Below, piece after piece: positions 42,312-51,994 of a DNA stretch of 64,000 nt. The position numbers and the translations under genes were made by a program. The stretch's first letter is position 1; each line of letters starts with the position of its first letter. A model generated the notes under the pieces. It ran no database searches. It was not told the origin of the DNA and worked only from the letters and a program-made list of their open reading frames with translations. Source of the stretch: Flagellimonas aquimarina (GTDB taxonomy: Bacteria > Bacteroidota > Bacteroidia > Flavobacteriales > Flavobacteriaceae); NCBI RefSeq assembly GCF_003149745.1, contig NZ_QGEG01000001.1, positions 62,001-126,000 of the forward strand, written 5' to 3'.

Positions 42312-43109
42312 CTAGATTATTGATTCTATGGAATTCTCTATTTTTTTCTGTACCGTAGTGTCCAATTGCTTTTCCTTTAAAAGTTGTTTAAAAGGTTCAA
42401 TAGAAGCTTTTTCTTGCAATGCAACCATTAAGTTTGCCAGTGTTACTTGCAAAATTGGGGACTCTTGATTTGGAATGGACTTCACCAATCCTTGTCTGAC
42501 CAAAGGTTTGTCCACATAATTTGTCAAAGATTCAATGGCCGCCAATCTTACATTTACATTAGAATCTTTATTTAGTGTTTGCAGCAATGCCTTGATCACC
42601 ATTTCATCCACATTCTCAAATTTATTTGCTTCGCTAACTCCTTGCAGTCTTTGATTTGCTGATGGCTGTTCCAAAAGTGTCAAAACCAGTTTTTGCCTTA
42701 CATTTTCGGTCTCTTCATTGGACACAATATTATTTATTGCATTGGTATCGTTAGAAGAGTTCATGTAATACCCTAATCCCAATCCTATTCCCAACAATAA
42801 AATACTATAGACCAATTGCGGCTTAAAAATCATGAAAAATCCCTCTATGAGTATTTCCCAACCATTTTTCTTATTCGTTTTTTCAACCTCGTTGGACAGC
42901 AACCCAAAAAAGGACTCATCCATTTCTGGAGAAGGTTCTGGAGCTTCCAATGCATTTATCATTTTCCATGTACTTGCCAATTCATCAAATTGGTTTGCGT
43001 ATTCTGGGTTTCCATCAAGAAATTTTTCAAAATCCCTTTTCTCATCTGCAGACATTGCTCCGGACATATAATCCATGGACTGCGTTTCAAACTTTTCTTT
43101 GTTCATCAT
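42312..43109 (-). CDS. membrane-anchored HEAT-repeat protein, probable anti-sigma partner
   Basis: 265 aa. The N-terminal 75 residues (MSGAMSADEKRDFEKFLDGN) resemble the cytoplasmic anti-sigma domain of Bacteroidota ECF partners, but without the His-x3-Cys-x2-Cys zinc site. One membrane helix follows (about 97-115, VYSILLLGIGLGLGYYM). The outer part (about 135-265) is HEAT-like: VRQKLVLTLLEQPSANQRLQG, NVRLAAIESLTNYVDKPLV, ESPILQVTLANLMVAL. It lies 2 bp after the sigma-factor gene. I infer that it holds the sigma factor and senses an envelope signal through the HEAT domain. Confidence 0.82.
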   Translation of the reverse strand: MMNKEKFETQSMDYMSGAMSADEKRDFEKFLDGNPEYANQFDELASTWKMINALEAPEPSPEMDESFFGLLSNEVEKTNKKNGWEILIEGFFMIFKPQLVYSILLLGIGLGLGYYMNSSNDTNAINNIVSNEETENVRQKLVLTLLEQPSANQRLQGVSEANKFENVDEMVIKALLQTLNKDSNVNVRLAAIESLTNYVDKPLVRQGLVKSIPNQESPILQVTLANLMVALQEKASIEPFKQLLKEKQLDTTVQKKIENSIESII

Positions 43110-43111
43110 TT

Positions 43112-43666
43112 TTATGCAATTTCCAATTGTGTAAAAATTGTCTTTAAATCTTTAAGTGCTCTATGTACTCGTACTTTGGCAGCATTTTCTGTACAGCCAA
43201 TGATCTTTGCTATTTCGCTAAATTTCAGCTCTCTATATTTACTCAAGATCAATAATTCTCTTTTTTCTTCTGGTAGTTTGGCCAGAGCCTGTTTTAACAA
43301 AATATTGTTTCCTTTCTTTTCAATTTCATCATTAATATGATCTTCCGTATCTGCCTTTACCTCTTCCGGAGAAACACCGGTCGATATATTCTCTTTTGAA
43401 GCCTTTTTATGATAATCGTAATTTACATTCCTTGCCATTCTAAACATCCAAGCCGTAAACGAACCCTCTCCTATATAAGACTTCCTGTACTTTAAAATTC
43501 TCATAAACACATTTTGAACCAAATCCTCACTCACCGAGGGATTATTGCCCAAATTGTAAAAGAAACCAAACAACCTTTTCTTATGCCGTTCGTAAAGCAA
43601 CCCTAATTTATCCAGGTCCCCATTCTTTACTTTGAGCATTAAGGCATTATCAGTAAGGTCTTGCAA
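43112..43666 (-). CDS. ECF-type RNA polymerase sigma factor
   Basis: 184 aa with sigma region 2 (KLGLLYERHKKRLFGFFYNL, DLVQNVFMRILKYR, FTAWMFRMARNVNYDYHKK) and region 4 (LPEEKRELLILSKYRELKFS, EIAKIIGCTENAAKVRVHRA), which binds the -35 site. No region 1 or 3, as in ECF factors. The region 2-4 linker is unusually acidic (EEVKADTEDHINDEIEKKG). First gene of an operon with a HEAT-repeat membrane protein and two DUF4097 proteins; the likely regulon includes this operon. Confidence 0.93.
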   Translation of the reverse strand: MQDLTDNALMLKVKNGDLDKLGLLYERHKKRLFGFFYNLGNNPSVSEDLVQNVFMRILKYRKSYIGEGSFTAWMFRMARNVNYDYHKKASKENISTGVSPEEVKADTEDHINDEIEKKGNNILLKQALAKLPEEKRELLILSKYRELKFSEIAKIIGCTENAAKVRVHRALKDLKTIFTQLEIA

Positions 43667-43801
43667 TTTGGTATCGTTTTTTGTTGCTTGTTGAAGGATA
43701 TACTTTAGTTTTTGGAAAAGGTTACAAAATGTATGACTTTTTTGTTCATTTTATTCTTGAATCATTGCTTTTTCAAGTAATTCCTCATAAATAATTTTGA
43801 T

Positions 43802-43809
43802 TATTTTTG
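43802..43809 (+). promoter_or_regulatory. possible -7 element of pyrH-frr
   Basis: TATTTTTG matches TAnnTTTG, 22 nt before the pyrH start. No TTTG stands 19 nt above it, so the -33 part is weak. Confidence 0.35.
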
Positions 43810-43831
43810 TCCGGACTTCAACACATCCTAA

Positions 43832-44539
43832 ATGCAATACAAAAGAATTCTTTTAAAACTTAGCGGCGAAGCTCTAATGGGCGAACAACAATACGGTATT
43901 GATCCGGAACGCCTATCAGAATATGCAGAAGACATTAAAGCTGTAATTAAAAAAGGAGTTGAGGTGGCCATAGTAATTGGTGGCGGTAATATTTTTAGGG
44001 GATTGTCCGGAGCCAGTCAAGGAATGGACCGTGTACAAGGTGACCATATGGGCATGCTGGCAACCGTTATCAATGGATTGGCCTTACAAAGTGCCTTGGA
44101 GCTTCAAGGGGTGGAAACCAGACTTCAATCTGCCATAAAAATCAATGAAGTGGCAGAACCTTTTATAAGAAGAAGAGCCATACGCCATTTAGAAAAAGGA
44201 AGGGTTGTAATCTTCGGTGGTGGAACAGGAAATCCATACTTTACCACAGATTCTGCAGCAGTTTTAAGGGCAATTGAAATAAAGGCAGATGTTATCCTAA
44301 AAGGAACACGTGTAGATGGCATCTACACATCTGACCCTGAAAAGGATAAAAACGCGACAAAATTTGACAGCATCTCTTTTACCGATGTCCTTTCCAAAGG
44401 TTTAAAAGTGATGGATACGACAGCTTTTACGTTAAGTCAAGAAAACGAACTTCCTATTGTGGTCTTTGATATGAACACAAGGGGAAACCTTATGAAAATA
44501 GTTTCTGGAGAAAATATTGGAACCGTAGTGAATGTTTAA
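43832..44539 (+). CDS. pyrH: UMP kinase
   Basis: 235 aa, normal length. UMP + ATP to UDP + ADP. Amino-acid-kinase-family motifs: [10 protein letters not shown] (Lys near 9), [10 protein letters not shown], the [15 protein letters not shown]-binding loop, [17 protein letters not shown] and [13 protein letters not shown]. It is 41 bp upstream of frr; pyrH-frr after tsf is a common bacterial order, here interrupted by the ECF operon. Confidence 0.97.
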   Translation: MQYKRILLKLSGEALMGEQQYGIDPERLSEYAEDIKAVIKKGVEVAIVIGGGNIFRGLSGASQGMDRVQGDHMGMLATVINGLALQSALELQGVETRLQSAIKINEVAEPFIRRRAIRHLEKGRVVIFGGGTGNPYFTTDSAAVLRAIEIKADVILKGTRVDGIYTSDPEKDKNATKFDSISFTDVLSKGLKVMDTTAFTLSQENELPIVVFDMNTRGNLMKIVSGENIGTVVNV

Positions 44540-44580
44540 ATTGGCATAAGCTTTGATTCCCTTCATTAAAAATTAAAATT

Positions 44581-45135
44581 ATGAACGAAGATGTAACTTT
44601 TATAATTGATAGCGCCAAAGAAAGCATGGATGGCAGTATTTCCCATTTAGAAAAAGCTTTGGTGAAGATTCGTGCCGGTAAAGCGAGTCCTGTAATGTTA
44701 TCTACAGTCATGATAGAATATTACGGCTCCGTTACCCCTCTTTCCCAAGTGTCAAACATCAATACGCCTGATGCAAGAACCATTTCCGTGCAGCCTTGGG
44801 AAAAAAGCATTCTTCAAGATATAGAGACAGCCATTACAAATTCAAACTTAGGCTTTAACCCAATGAACAACGGTGAAATGATAATTATAAACGTTCCACC
44901 TTTAACCGAAGAACGCAGAGTACAACTTGTAAAACAAGCCAAAGCTGAAGCTGAAGATGCAAAAGTCAGTATCAGAAGTGCAAGACAAGAAGCCAATAAA
45001 GAAATTAAAGCTTTAGACATATCTGAAGATTTACAAAAGAATGCAGAAGTTGATATTCAGGAACTAACAGATACTTACAGCAAAAAGGTTGATGCCATTC
45101 TGGGGGTGAAGGAAACCGAAATAATGAAAGTGTAA
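44581..45135 (+). CDS. frr: ribosome recycling factor
   Basis: 184 aa. Three-helix-bundle plus hinge domain: LEKALVKIRAGKASPVMLS, VEYYGS.TPL-like IEYYGSVTPLSQVSN, ISVQPWEKSI, NPMNNGEMIIINVPPLTEER and the C-terminal helix with DISEDLQKNAEVDIQELTD. It splits the post-termination ribosome with EF-G. Presumably co-transcribed with pyrH. Confidence 0.97.
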   Translation: MNEDVTFIIDSAKESMDGSISHLEKALVKIRAGKASPVMLSTVMIEYYGSVTPLSQVSNINTPDARTISVQPWEKSILQDIETAITNSNLGFNPMNNGEMIIINVPPLTEERRVQLVKQAKAEAEDAKVSIRSARQEANKEIKALDISEDLQKNAEVDIQELTDTYSKKVDAILGVKETEIMKV

Positions 45136-45187
45136 ACCTCCAAAGATTATCCGTTTGCTTTCTTTAGGAACACAGCCAATCATTTTC

Positions 45188-45195
45188 TACCTTTG
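45188..45195 (+). promoter_or_regulatory. -7 element of the RND/MMPL exporter gene
   Basis: TACCTTTG is an exact TAnnTTTG match followed by CGCC, 17 nt before the ATG at 45213. The upstream -33 element is not clear. Confidence 0.45.
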
Positions 45196-45212
45196 CGCCG
45201 AATAAAACCCAT

Positions 45213-47609
45213 ATGGTAGCTAAGCTCACTAAAGGATTTTGGCCCAAGGTCGCAAGAATCATACTTCGTAACAGAATCCTTATTCTACTTGGGGTTGCTG
45301 CTTTCACTGTTTTTTTGGGATTGCAATGGAAAAACATGCAGTTTTCCAATACTGAAGCAAACATTCTTCCAGATGACCATCCTGCTACCGTTCAATACAA
45401 TGCGTTTAAAAAAATATTTGGTGAAGAAGGAAACGCCATAGTTCTTGCCATAAGGGATTCATCGCTTTTTACACCAAGCAAGTTTAATCGTTGGAACAAG
45501 CTTAGCAAACAACTGGAAGCATTTCCTGAGATTGATTTTGTAGTGTCTACGGACAATCTTAAAGTTTTGGTCAAGGATGATGAAAAACAGGAATTTGTTA
45601 TGGAGCCTTTTGTCAAGGATGTGCCAAAGACCAAAGATGAAGTTGAACAATTAAAAAATCATCTTTTTAAGCAACTGCCCTTTTATGACAATCTAATTTA
45701 CAATCCAGAAAGCGGCACCATACAAACCATTGCTTATCTGGACAAGGATATTATGAATACCGCTGTGCGGAACGAATTCATCCTAAATGATCTTGCTGAA
45801 CTTGTAAAAAACTTTGAAGAGGAAACAAATCTTGATGTACGGGTATCCGGTATGCCCTACATCCGCACATGGAACACAAAGTCCATTGTAGATGAAATCG
45901 GAATTTTTATAGGGGCCGCCCTATTGGTCACTTCCATTATTTTCTTCTTCTTTTTTAGAAGTTTTAGAGCCACATTAATATCCATGTGTGTTGTAATTAT
46001 TGGAGTAATGTGGGCTTTTGGCATTTTAGGACTTTTTAGATATGAAATCACCATCCTAACTGCCCTGATTCCACCCTTGATCATTGTAATAGGAATTCCC
46101 AATTGCATATTCTTGATCAATAAATATCAGCAAGAGGTCAAAAAACATGGAAACCAGGCATTGTCGTTGCAACGGGTAATTTCCAAAATTGGAAATGCCA
46201 CGCTCATGACCAACATCACTACCGCATCAGGGTTTGCAACGTTTATTATTTTAGATAGTGATTTGCTTAAAGAGTTTGGTATTGTAGCATCTATAAATAT
46301 CATTGGAATTTTCATTTTATCCTTGTTGATCATTCCAATAGTCTACAGTTTTATGCCACTTCCAAAAACAAAACATTTAAAGCATCTGAACAAAAAATGG
46401 ATCGACATTTTTGTTGATTGGATGGAACGAATGGTTAGGCACCATAGAATAGGGGTATATATAACTTCTTTAATTGTCCTTATTCTAAGTATTGTGGGTA
46501 TTTATCAGATAGAGATAACAGGAAGTAGGATTGAAGACTTACCCAAAGACACGCACTACTTTAAAGACATAAGATTCTTTGAAGAAGAGTTTGATGGAAT
46601 CATGCCGATGGAAATTGTTGTGGATACCAAGCGGAAAAATGGAGCTATTAAACCCGCTACCTTAAAACGAATGGATCAATTGGGAACGGTCATTGAAGAA
46701 ACCCCAGAACTTTCCAAACCTATTTCATTGGTCAATTTGGTCAAGTACTCCAAGCAGGCATTCTATAATGGAATTCCAAAATATTATCAATTGCCTACAT
46801 CCCAAGAAAACACATTCATAATGGATGTTGTAAGAAAATCTTCAAATGATGAAAACCTTCTTGAAAGTTTTGTAGATAGCACGGGCCAGACAGCTAGGGT
46901 CACCACTTTTATGCGAGATGTAAAAATAGATCGCATGGAAGAAATTGAGCAGGATATGCTACAATCCATATCCAAATTTTTTCCAGAAGAACGGTATAAC
47001 GTTTTTATGACCGGGAAGGCTTTGCTATTTTTGAAAGGCACCAAATACCTTGTAAAAAATCTTTTACTTTCATTGGCCCTTGCCATAGGATTAATTTCCC
47101 TATTCATGGCCTATTTGTTTCGTTCATTTAGAATGATCATAATTTCTTTGGTACCCAACCTTCTCCCATTGGTTATAACAGCTGGGTTAATGGGTTATTT
47201 AGGTGTCCCCATAAAACCGTCTACTATTCTTGTATTTAGCATTGCTTTTGGTATTTCTGTAGATGACACCATCCACTTTTTGGCCAAATACAGGCAAGAA
47301 CTAGCCACTCACAAATGGCACATAAAAAGATCTGTATATGCCGCCTTGCGAGAAACCGGCGTTAGTATGTTTTACACTTCCATTGTATTGTTCTTTGGAT
47401 TTTCCGTGTTCATCATTTCCAGTTTCGGAGGCACCAAAGCTTTAGGAGGGTTGGTATCAGCCACACTGCTTTTTGCAATGCTGGCCAATCTTATTTTACT
47501 TCCATCGTTATTGCTCTCTCTGGAAAGAAGCATCGCCAATAAGGAAGTTCTAAAAAAACCACAGATAGATATCTTACCAAAAGACGAGGTCAACCTCAAA
47601 GACAAATAA
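45213..47609 (+). CDS. RND/MMPL-family transporter
   Basis: 798 aa. Twelve membrane helices in two 6-helix halves (one helix near 25, five near 220-375; one near 415, five near 625-780), each half with a periplasmic domain. The second half carries FSIAFGISVDDTIHFLAKYR, the helix-4 motif with two Asp that move protons in RND pumps; the first half has LIPPLIIVIGIPNCIFLINKY, with Asn in place of Asp, so one half may be inactive. The SecD-like/MMPL group exports lipids or hydrophobic compounds. It stands alone between frr and asnS. Confidence 0.9.
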   Translation: MVAKLTKGFWPKVARIILRNRILILLGVAAFTVFLGLQWKNMQFSNTEANILPDDHPATVQYNAFKKIFGEEGNAIVLAIRDSSLFTPSKFNRWNKLSKQLEAFPEIDFVVSTDNLKVLVKDDEKQEFVMEPFVKDVPKTKDEVEQLKNHLFKQLPFYDNLIYNPESGTIQTIAYLDKDIMNTAVRNEFILNDLAELVKNFEEETNLDVRVSGMPYIRTWNTKSIVDEIGIFIGAALLVTSIIFFFFFRSFRATLISMCVVIIGVMWAFGILGLFRYEITILTALIPPLIIVIGIPNCIFLINKYQQEVKKHGNQALSLQRVISKIGNATLMTNITTASGFATFIILDSDLLKEFGIVASINIIGIFILSLLIIPIVYSFMPLPKTKHLKHLNKKWIDIFVDWMERMVRHHRIGVYITSLIVLILSIVGIYQIEITGSRIEDLPKDTHYFKDIRFFEEEFDGIMPMEIVVDTKRKNGAIKPATLKRMDQLGTVIEETPELSKPISLVNLVKYSKQAFYNGIPKYYQLPTSQENTFIMDVVRKSSNDENLLESFVDSTGQTARVTTFMRDVKIDRMEEIEQDMLQSISKFFPEERYNVFMTGKALLFLKGTKYLVKNLLLSLALAIGLISLFMAYLFRSFRMIIISLVPNLLPLVITAGLMGYLGVPIKPSTILVFSIAFGISVDDTIHFLAKYRQELATHKWHIKRSVYAALRETGVSMFYTSIVLFFGFSVFIISSFGGTKALGGLVSATLLFAMLANLILLPSLLLSLERSIANKEVLKKPQIDILPKDEVNLKDK

Positions 47610-47700
47610 CACTTCTGGCATCAATATAAATATGCCAATTCCATTGCTATCGTTTTTGATCAAAAACCTATCTTTACCGCTTAATTTACTATAGTCTGAA

Positions 47701-49134
47701 ATGAATTCTTATTCTATAAAAGAACTGCTTAACAAGCAACCTATTGGAGATAACGTTGAAATAAACGGGTGGGTAAAAACATTTAGAAGCAATAGATTTA
47801 TTGCCTTGAACGATGGCTCAACAATACACAATTTACAATGTGTTGTTGATTTTGAAAATTTTGATGACAATTTGCTCAAACAAATTTCTACAGGTGCAGC
47901 TTTAAAAATTTCAGGCACTCTTGTAGAAAGTCAAGGAAAAGGGCAAAGTATTGAAATTCAAGCAACCAATGTTTTTGTTCATGGTACTGCTGATCCAGAA
48001 ACGTATCCCATCCAACCAAAAAAGCACTCTTTGGAATTTTTAAGGGAAAAAGCACACCTTAGGGTACGCACAAATACATTTTCGGCGGTTATGCGTGTTC
48101 GTTCTGCACTGGCATTTGCAATTCATAGCTATTTTCAGCAAAATGGATTTTACTATATGCATGCCCCTATCGTCACGGGCTCTGATGCCGAAGGCGCCGG
48201 AGAAATGTTTAGAGTAAGTACGTTGGATACAAAGAACCCTCCTTTGGATGAAAATGGGGAAGTGGATTATTCACAAGATTTCTTTGGAAAAGAAACCAAT
48301 CTTACCGTTTCTGGCCAACTTGAAGCGGAAACGTATGCCATGGGGCTTGGTAAGGTGTACACTTTTGGGCCTACGTTTAGAGCAGAAAACTCCAATACAT
48401 CACGCCACTTAGCAGAGTTTTGGATGATTGAACCAGAAATGGCTTTCTATGATTTGGACGCCAACATGGATTTAACAGAGGATTTTATCAAATGGACCAT
48501 CCAATATGTTTTGGACAACTGCCAAGATGATTTGGAGTTTTTGGAAAAACGACTTTTAGACGAAGAAAAGTCCAAACCCCAAATTGAGCGGTCTGAAATG
48601 CCACTTATAGAAAAACTCAAATTTATTGTAGAGAACAATTTCAAAAGAGTAACTTATACAGAGGCTATTGATATTTTAAAGAATAGCAAGCCAAATAAAA
48701 AGAAAAAATTTAAGTTCCCGATCAATGAATGGGGGGCCGACCTGCAAAGCGAGCATGAGCGTTTTTTGGTAGAAAAACATTTTAAATGCCCTGTGATTCT
48801 TTTTGATTATCCTGCTAAGATCAAAGCATTTTATATGCGATTGAATGAAGATGGAAAAACCGTTAGAGCAATGGATGTTCTGTTTCCTGGCATTGGAGAA
48901 ATTGTAGGAGGTTCTCAGCGTGAAGAGCGTTTAGATGTGCTTCAACAAAAAATAAAAGAATTAAATATTGATGAAAAAGAGCTTTGGTGGTATTTAGACC
49001 TAAGAAGATTTGGAACTGCGGTCCATAGCGGATTTGGACTTGGTTTTGAACGTTTAGTTCAATTTGCAACGGGAATGGGAAATATTAGGGATGTTATTCC
49101 TTACCCAAGAACGCCACAGAATGCAGAGTTTTAA
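47701..49134 (+). CDS. asnS: asparaginyl-tRNA synthetase
   Basis: 477 aa. An OB-fold anticodon domain (about 15-100: [20 protein letters not shown]) precedes the class II core, with motif 2 [38 protein letters not shown] (motif 3) and the AsnRS-type insertion in [13 protein letters not shown]. The [15 protein letters not shown] end also fits AsnRS, not AspRS. A TATCTTTA box (47669-47676) 24 nt upstream may be the promoter -7 element. It charges tRNA-Asn and is followed 43 bp later by rpoN. Confidence 0.96.
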   Translation: MNSYSIKELLNKQPIGDNVEINGWVKTFRSNRFIALNDGSTIHNLQCVVDFENFDDNLLKQISTGAALKISGTLVESQGKGQSIEIQATNVFVHGTADPETYPIQPKKHSLEFLREKAHLRVRTNTFSAVMRVRSALAFAIHSYFQQNGFYYMHAPIVTGSDAEGAGEMFRVSTLDTKNPPLDENGEVDYSQDFFGKETNLTVSGQLEAETYAMGLGKVYTFGPTFRAENSNTSRHLAEFWMIEPEMAFYDLDANMDLTEDFIKWTIQYVLDNCQDDLEFLEKRLLDEEKSKPQIERSEMPLIEKLKFIVENNFKRVTYTEAIDILKNSKPNKKKKFKFPINEWGADLQSEHERFLVEKHFKCPVILFDYPAKIKAFYMRLNEDGKTVRAMDVLFPGIGEIVGGSQREERLDVLQQKIKELNIDEKELWWYLDLRRFGTAVHSGFGLGFERLVQFATGMGNIRDVIPYPRTPQNAEF

Positions 49135-49177
49135 ATTGAATCCTTAAATTTATATAGAAGGAAGATTATAGATCCTT

Positions 49178-50635
49178 ATGCTAAAACAACATCTACAGTT
49201 TAAGCTTTCCCAGAAACTGTCTCCACAGCAGATACAGCTCATGAAGCTAATTCAGCTGCCAACACAGGCTTTTGAACAACGCTTAAAACAAGAACTTGAG
49301 GAAAACCCTGCACTTGAAAGCGGAAAAGCGGAAAGTGAAACGATGGATGAAGGTTTTGAGGATACCTATGACGATAGTACGGATAGTGAGACAATTGCCG
49401 CAGAAGAAATCAATATTGATGATTATTTAAGCGACGATGAGATTCCCGACTATAGAACCCAGACAAGTAATTACAGTCCGGATGATGATGAAAAAAGTAT
49501 TCCGTATGCCTCTGGAACTTCTTTCAACCAATACCTGCTTAACCAGCTCAATACTGTTTACTTGGACGATGAAGAGTGGGCAATTGCGGAGTTTTTGGTG
49601 GGCAGTGTAGATGAAAGCGGTTATATACGAAGACCACTTTCCGATATAATGGATGACCTTGCTTTTACGCAGAATATTTATGTTGAGGAAAATAAGATTC
49701 AAAGTGTTCTCCAAATGGTTCAAGAATTAGACCCTCCTGGTGTGGCTGCCAGATCGTTAGGAGAATGCCTTATCCTTCAACTAAAGCGAAAGGAAAAAAC
49801 TCCAGCCGTTGAACTTGCCATTTCCATTCTTGAAAAATCTTTCGATCAATTTACCAAAAAACACTATTCCAAATTACTTCAAAAACATCATATAAATAAG
49901 GAACAGCTCAAAGAAGCCATTTCAGAAATTGAAAAATTAAACCCCAAACCCGGAGGGTCGTATGCAGGCAACACAAGAATCATTGAGCATATTGTTCCAG
50001 ATTTCTCCATAAAAATAGTAGAAGGTGAATTAGAGTTGACTTTAAATGGCAGGAATGCCCCAGAACTTCATGTTTCCAGAGATTACAGTAATATGTTGGA
50101 AGGATACAAAAATTCTAAGGAAAAATCGAAATCCCAGAAAGACACTGTTCTTTTTATTAAACAAAAATTAGATTCTGCAAAGTGGTTCATAGATGCTATT
50201 AAACAACGTCAGCAGACCTTGTACATAACCATGAGCACAATCATGAACTACCAAAAAGATTATTTCTTAAGCGGTGACGAACGCAAGCTCCGCCCCATGA
50301 TTTTGAAAGACATTGCGGATAAGATAGATATGGATGTCTCAACAGTATCAAGAGTAGCCAACAGCAAATATGTAGACACCCCTTACGGAACTAAATTGAT
50401 CAAAGAGTATTTTTCTGAGTCAATGAAAAATGAACAAGGGGAAGACGTATCAACAAAAGAAATCAAAAAAATACTGGAAACCGTTATTGGAGAGGAACAG
50501 AAGAAAAAACCTTTGACGGATGATAAACTGGCGAAAATCCTGAAAGAAAGAGGATACCCGATAGCAAGGCGGACCGTGGCAAAATATAGAGAGCAATTGG
50601 GAATCCCCGTAGCTAGGTTAAGAAAGCAAATCTAA
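49178..50635 (+). CDS. rpoN: RNA polymerase sigma-54 factor
   Basis: 485 aa. Region I is LKQHLQFKLSQKLSPQQIQL with the Gln/Leu-rich activator-interacting segment, followed by an acidic region II (60-110), the core-binding region III (about 120-330), a helix-turn-helix (VSTVSRVANSKYVDTPYGT) and the RpoN box ARRTVAKYRE near the C-terminus. Sigma-54 needs AAA+ activators and reads -24/-12 promoters. No activator is in this window. Its stop overlaps the start of the next membrane protein gene by one base. Confidence 0.97.
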   Translation: MLKQHLQFKLSQKLSPQQIQLMKLIQLPTQAFEQRLKQELEENPALESGKAESETMDEGFEDTYDDSTDSETIAAEEINIDDYLSDDEIPDYRTQTSNYSPDDDEKSIPYASGTSFNQYLLNQLNTVYLDDEEWAIAEFLVGSVDESGYIRRPLSDIMDDLAFTQNIYVEENKIQSVLQMVQELDPPGVAARSLGECLILQLKRKEKTPAVELAISILEKSFDQFTKKHYSKLLQKHHINKEQLKEAISEIEKLNPKPGGSYAGNTRIIEHIVPDFSIKIVEGELELTLNGRNAPELHVSRDYSNMLEGYKNSKEKSKSQKDTVLFIKQKLDSAKWFIDAIKQRQQTLYITMSTIMNYQKDYFLSGDERKLRPMILKDIADKIDMDVSTVSRVANSKYVDTPYGTKLIKEYFSESMKNEQGEDVSTKEIKKILETVIGEEQKKKPLTDDKLAKILKERGYPIARRTVAKYREQLGIPVARLRKQI

Positions 50636-51240
50636 TGCGCCATTTCCATAGCATCATCTCCTATGTCTTCCATCCTTTGTTTATTCCTATTGGAGGAACA
50701 TTACTCTATTTTTTAGTGACACCAAAATACAGTTCTTTAGAGGTTCAAAGCGGGAACATCCTACCCATTTTTATTCTTACGGTAATCATTCCCATAATCT
50801 TTTTTCTTATTCTTAAAAATCTGGGAGTTATCAGTTCCATTTTTCTTCCCACTATAAAAGAACGTAAGTACCCTCTTTACATTAGCTGTATATTGCTGTT
50901 GATGATTTTGTATAAGGTTATCCCAAACAACTACATTCATGAGTTGTTCTATTTCTTTGCAGGACTTTTAACCGCAACAGGTGCAGCACTTATTCTCTTG
51001 TTCTTAAAGTTTAAAACAAGTATGCATCTTTTGGGAATGGGCAGTCTTTTAATGTTTATGATAGGTTTGAGTATTCACTTTGAAATAAATATTACATTGG
51101 CCATAAGCATATTTACTTTGTTAACGGGTCTAGTGGCTACATCAAGATTATACCTCAATGCGCATAGTAAAAATGAATTGTTGATTGGGTTCCTCATTGG
51201 AACTTGTTCCCAACTTATAATTTTTAAGTACTGGTTATAA
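50635..51240 (+). CDS. multi-pass membrane protein, PAP2-like C-terminus
   Basis: 201 aa with six predicted membrane helices and a near-total lack of soluble loops. The end SRLYLNAHSKNELLIGFLIG recalls the last motif of PAP2 phosphatases (SR-x5-H-x3-D), but the Asp is Glu and the other PAP2 motifs (KxxxxxxRP, PSGH) are absent, so it may be an inactive or divergent relative. It overlaps rpoN (TAATG) and its last 6 bp overlap the convergent PorT-like gene. The pairing with rpoN is conserved in many Flavobacteria, to my knowledge. Confidence 0.7.
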   Translation: MRHFHSIISYVFHPLFIPIGGTLLYFLVTPKYSSLEVQSGNILPIFILTVIIPIIFFLILKNLGVISSIFLPTIKERKYPLYISCILLLMILYKVIPNNYIHELFYFFAGLLTATGAALILLFLKFKTSMHLLGMGSLLMFMIGLSIHFEINITLAISIFTLLTGLVATSRLYLNAHSKNELLIGFLIGTCSQLIIFKYWL

Positions 51241-51930
51241 GATGTAGAAAATTATTCCTATTCGCAGCGCACGAATATCAATGGTCTCTCCATTTTCGAG
51301 TGCAGTTCCATCCTCCAACAGTGGATTTAAACCATAGTAAGCCTGAATATTCCAGGTATTATATCCAAAACTCAATTGCAACCCGTACTGAATGCTCTGA
51401 ATGTCATTATTGGAAAAACGCATTGTGTTAGAGTCACTGACTATTCTGGAACTACCCGAAAAGACGTACCCAAATTTAGCTCCTGCATAAATTCTCCAAA
51501 ATTTATATTCATCAGCGGTTGATGTGCGCCACCTTAATTCCAAAGGAATCTCAATTGCATGTGTTTCCAGCTTGTTTCTGTCAAAATCCGAAGTATCTAA
51601 AACTGTATAAACTATGTTATTGTCCGCTTCATTGGCCACTATATTGCTGTAATAGGAATTTGTGGCATAACCAAAACCTATTCCAATACCAAAATTCCTT
51701 CTTTGATTAAAAGGAATGTCTTTTATAAAACCGGTTTGCAGATTATAAGATAAACTTCTCTGAACCACATTTGTTGGTTTTTCTAACAGGAAATTGTATC
51801 CCAAGCCAATATAAAATTGATCTTCAAGATATTTATTATCCAACGTTTTAGACTTTTCATTTTCCTGAGAACGAACACAAAAACAAAAGGTCACCAGTGC
51901 TATTAAAACTAAATAGTTCTTCATTTGCAA
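51235..51930 (-). CDS. PorT-family outer-membrane beta-barrel protein
   Basis: 231 aa, signal peptide 1-21 (LVTFCFCVRSQ). The mature part is an eight-strand-type barrel: QFYIGLGYNFLLE, NFGIGIGFGYATNSYYS, AIEIPLELRWR, WRIYAGAKFGYVFS, IQYGLQLSFGYNTWNIQAYYG, and a final strand IRALRIGIIFYIL. This is the PorT/outer-membrane protein beta-barrel (PF13568) type found in great number in Bacteroidota. It follows the ExbD genes but is separated from them by a strong terminator and has its own start. Confidence 0.85.
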   Translation of the reverse strand: MQMKNYLVLIALVTFCFCVRSQENEKSKTLDNKYLEDQFYIGLGYNFLLEKPTNVVQRSLSYNLQTGFIKDIPFNQRRNFGIGIGFGYATNSYYSNIVANEADNNIVYTVLDTSDFDRNKLETHAIEIPLELRWRTSTADEYKFWRIYAGAKFGYVFSGSSRIVSDSNTMRFSNNDIQSIQYGLQLSFGYNTWNIQAYYGLNPLLEDGTALENGETIDIRALRIGIIFYIL

Positions 51931-51943
51931 TTATCTTATAACA

Positions 51944-51976
51944 AAAACAATCCAAATTAAACATTTGGATTGTTTT
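51944..51976. terminator. terminator downstream of the ExbD cluster
   Basis: AAAACAATCCAAA (51944-51956) pairs perfectly with TTTGGATTGTTTT (51964-51976), loop TTAAACA, with T runs on the minus strand. It ends the exbB-exbD transcript and separates it from the PorT-like gene. Confidence 0.85.
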
Positions 51977-51994
51977 ATCCTTACTCCATGTCTC

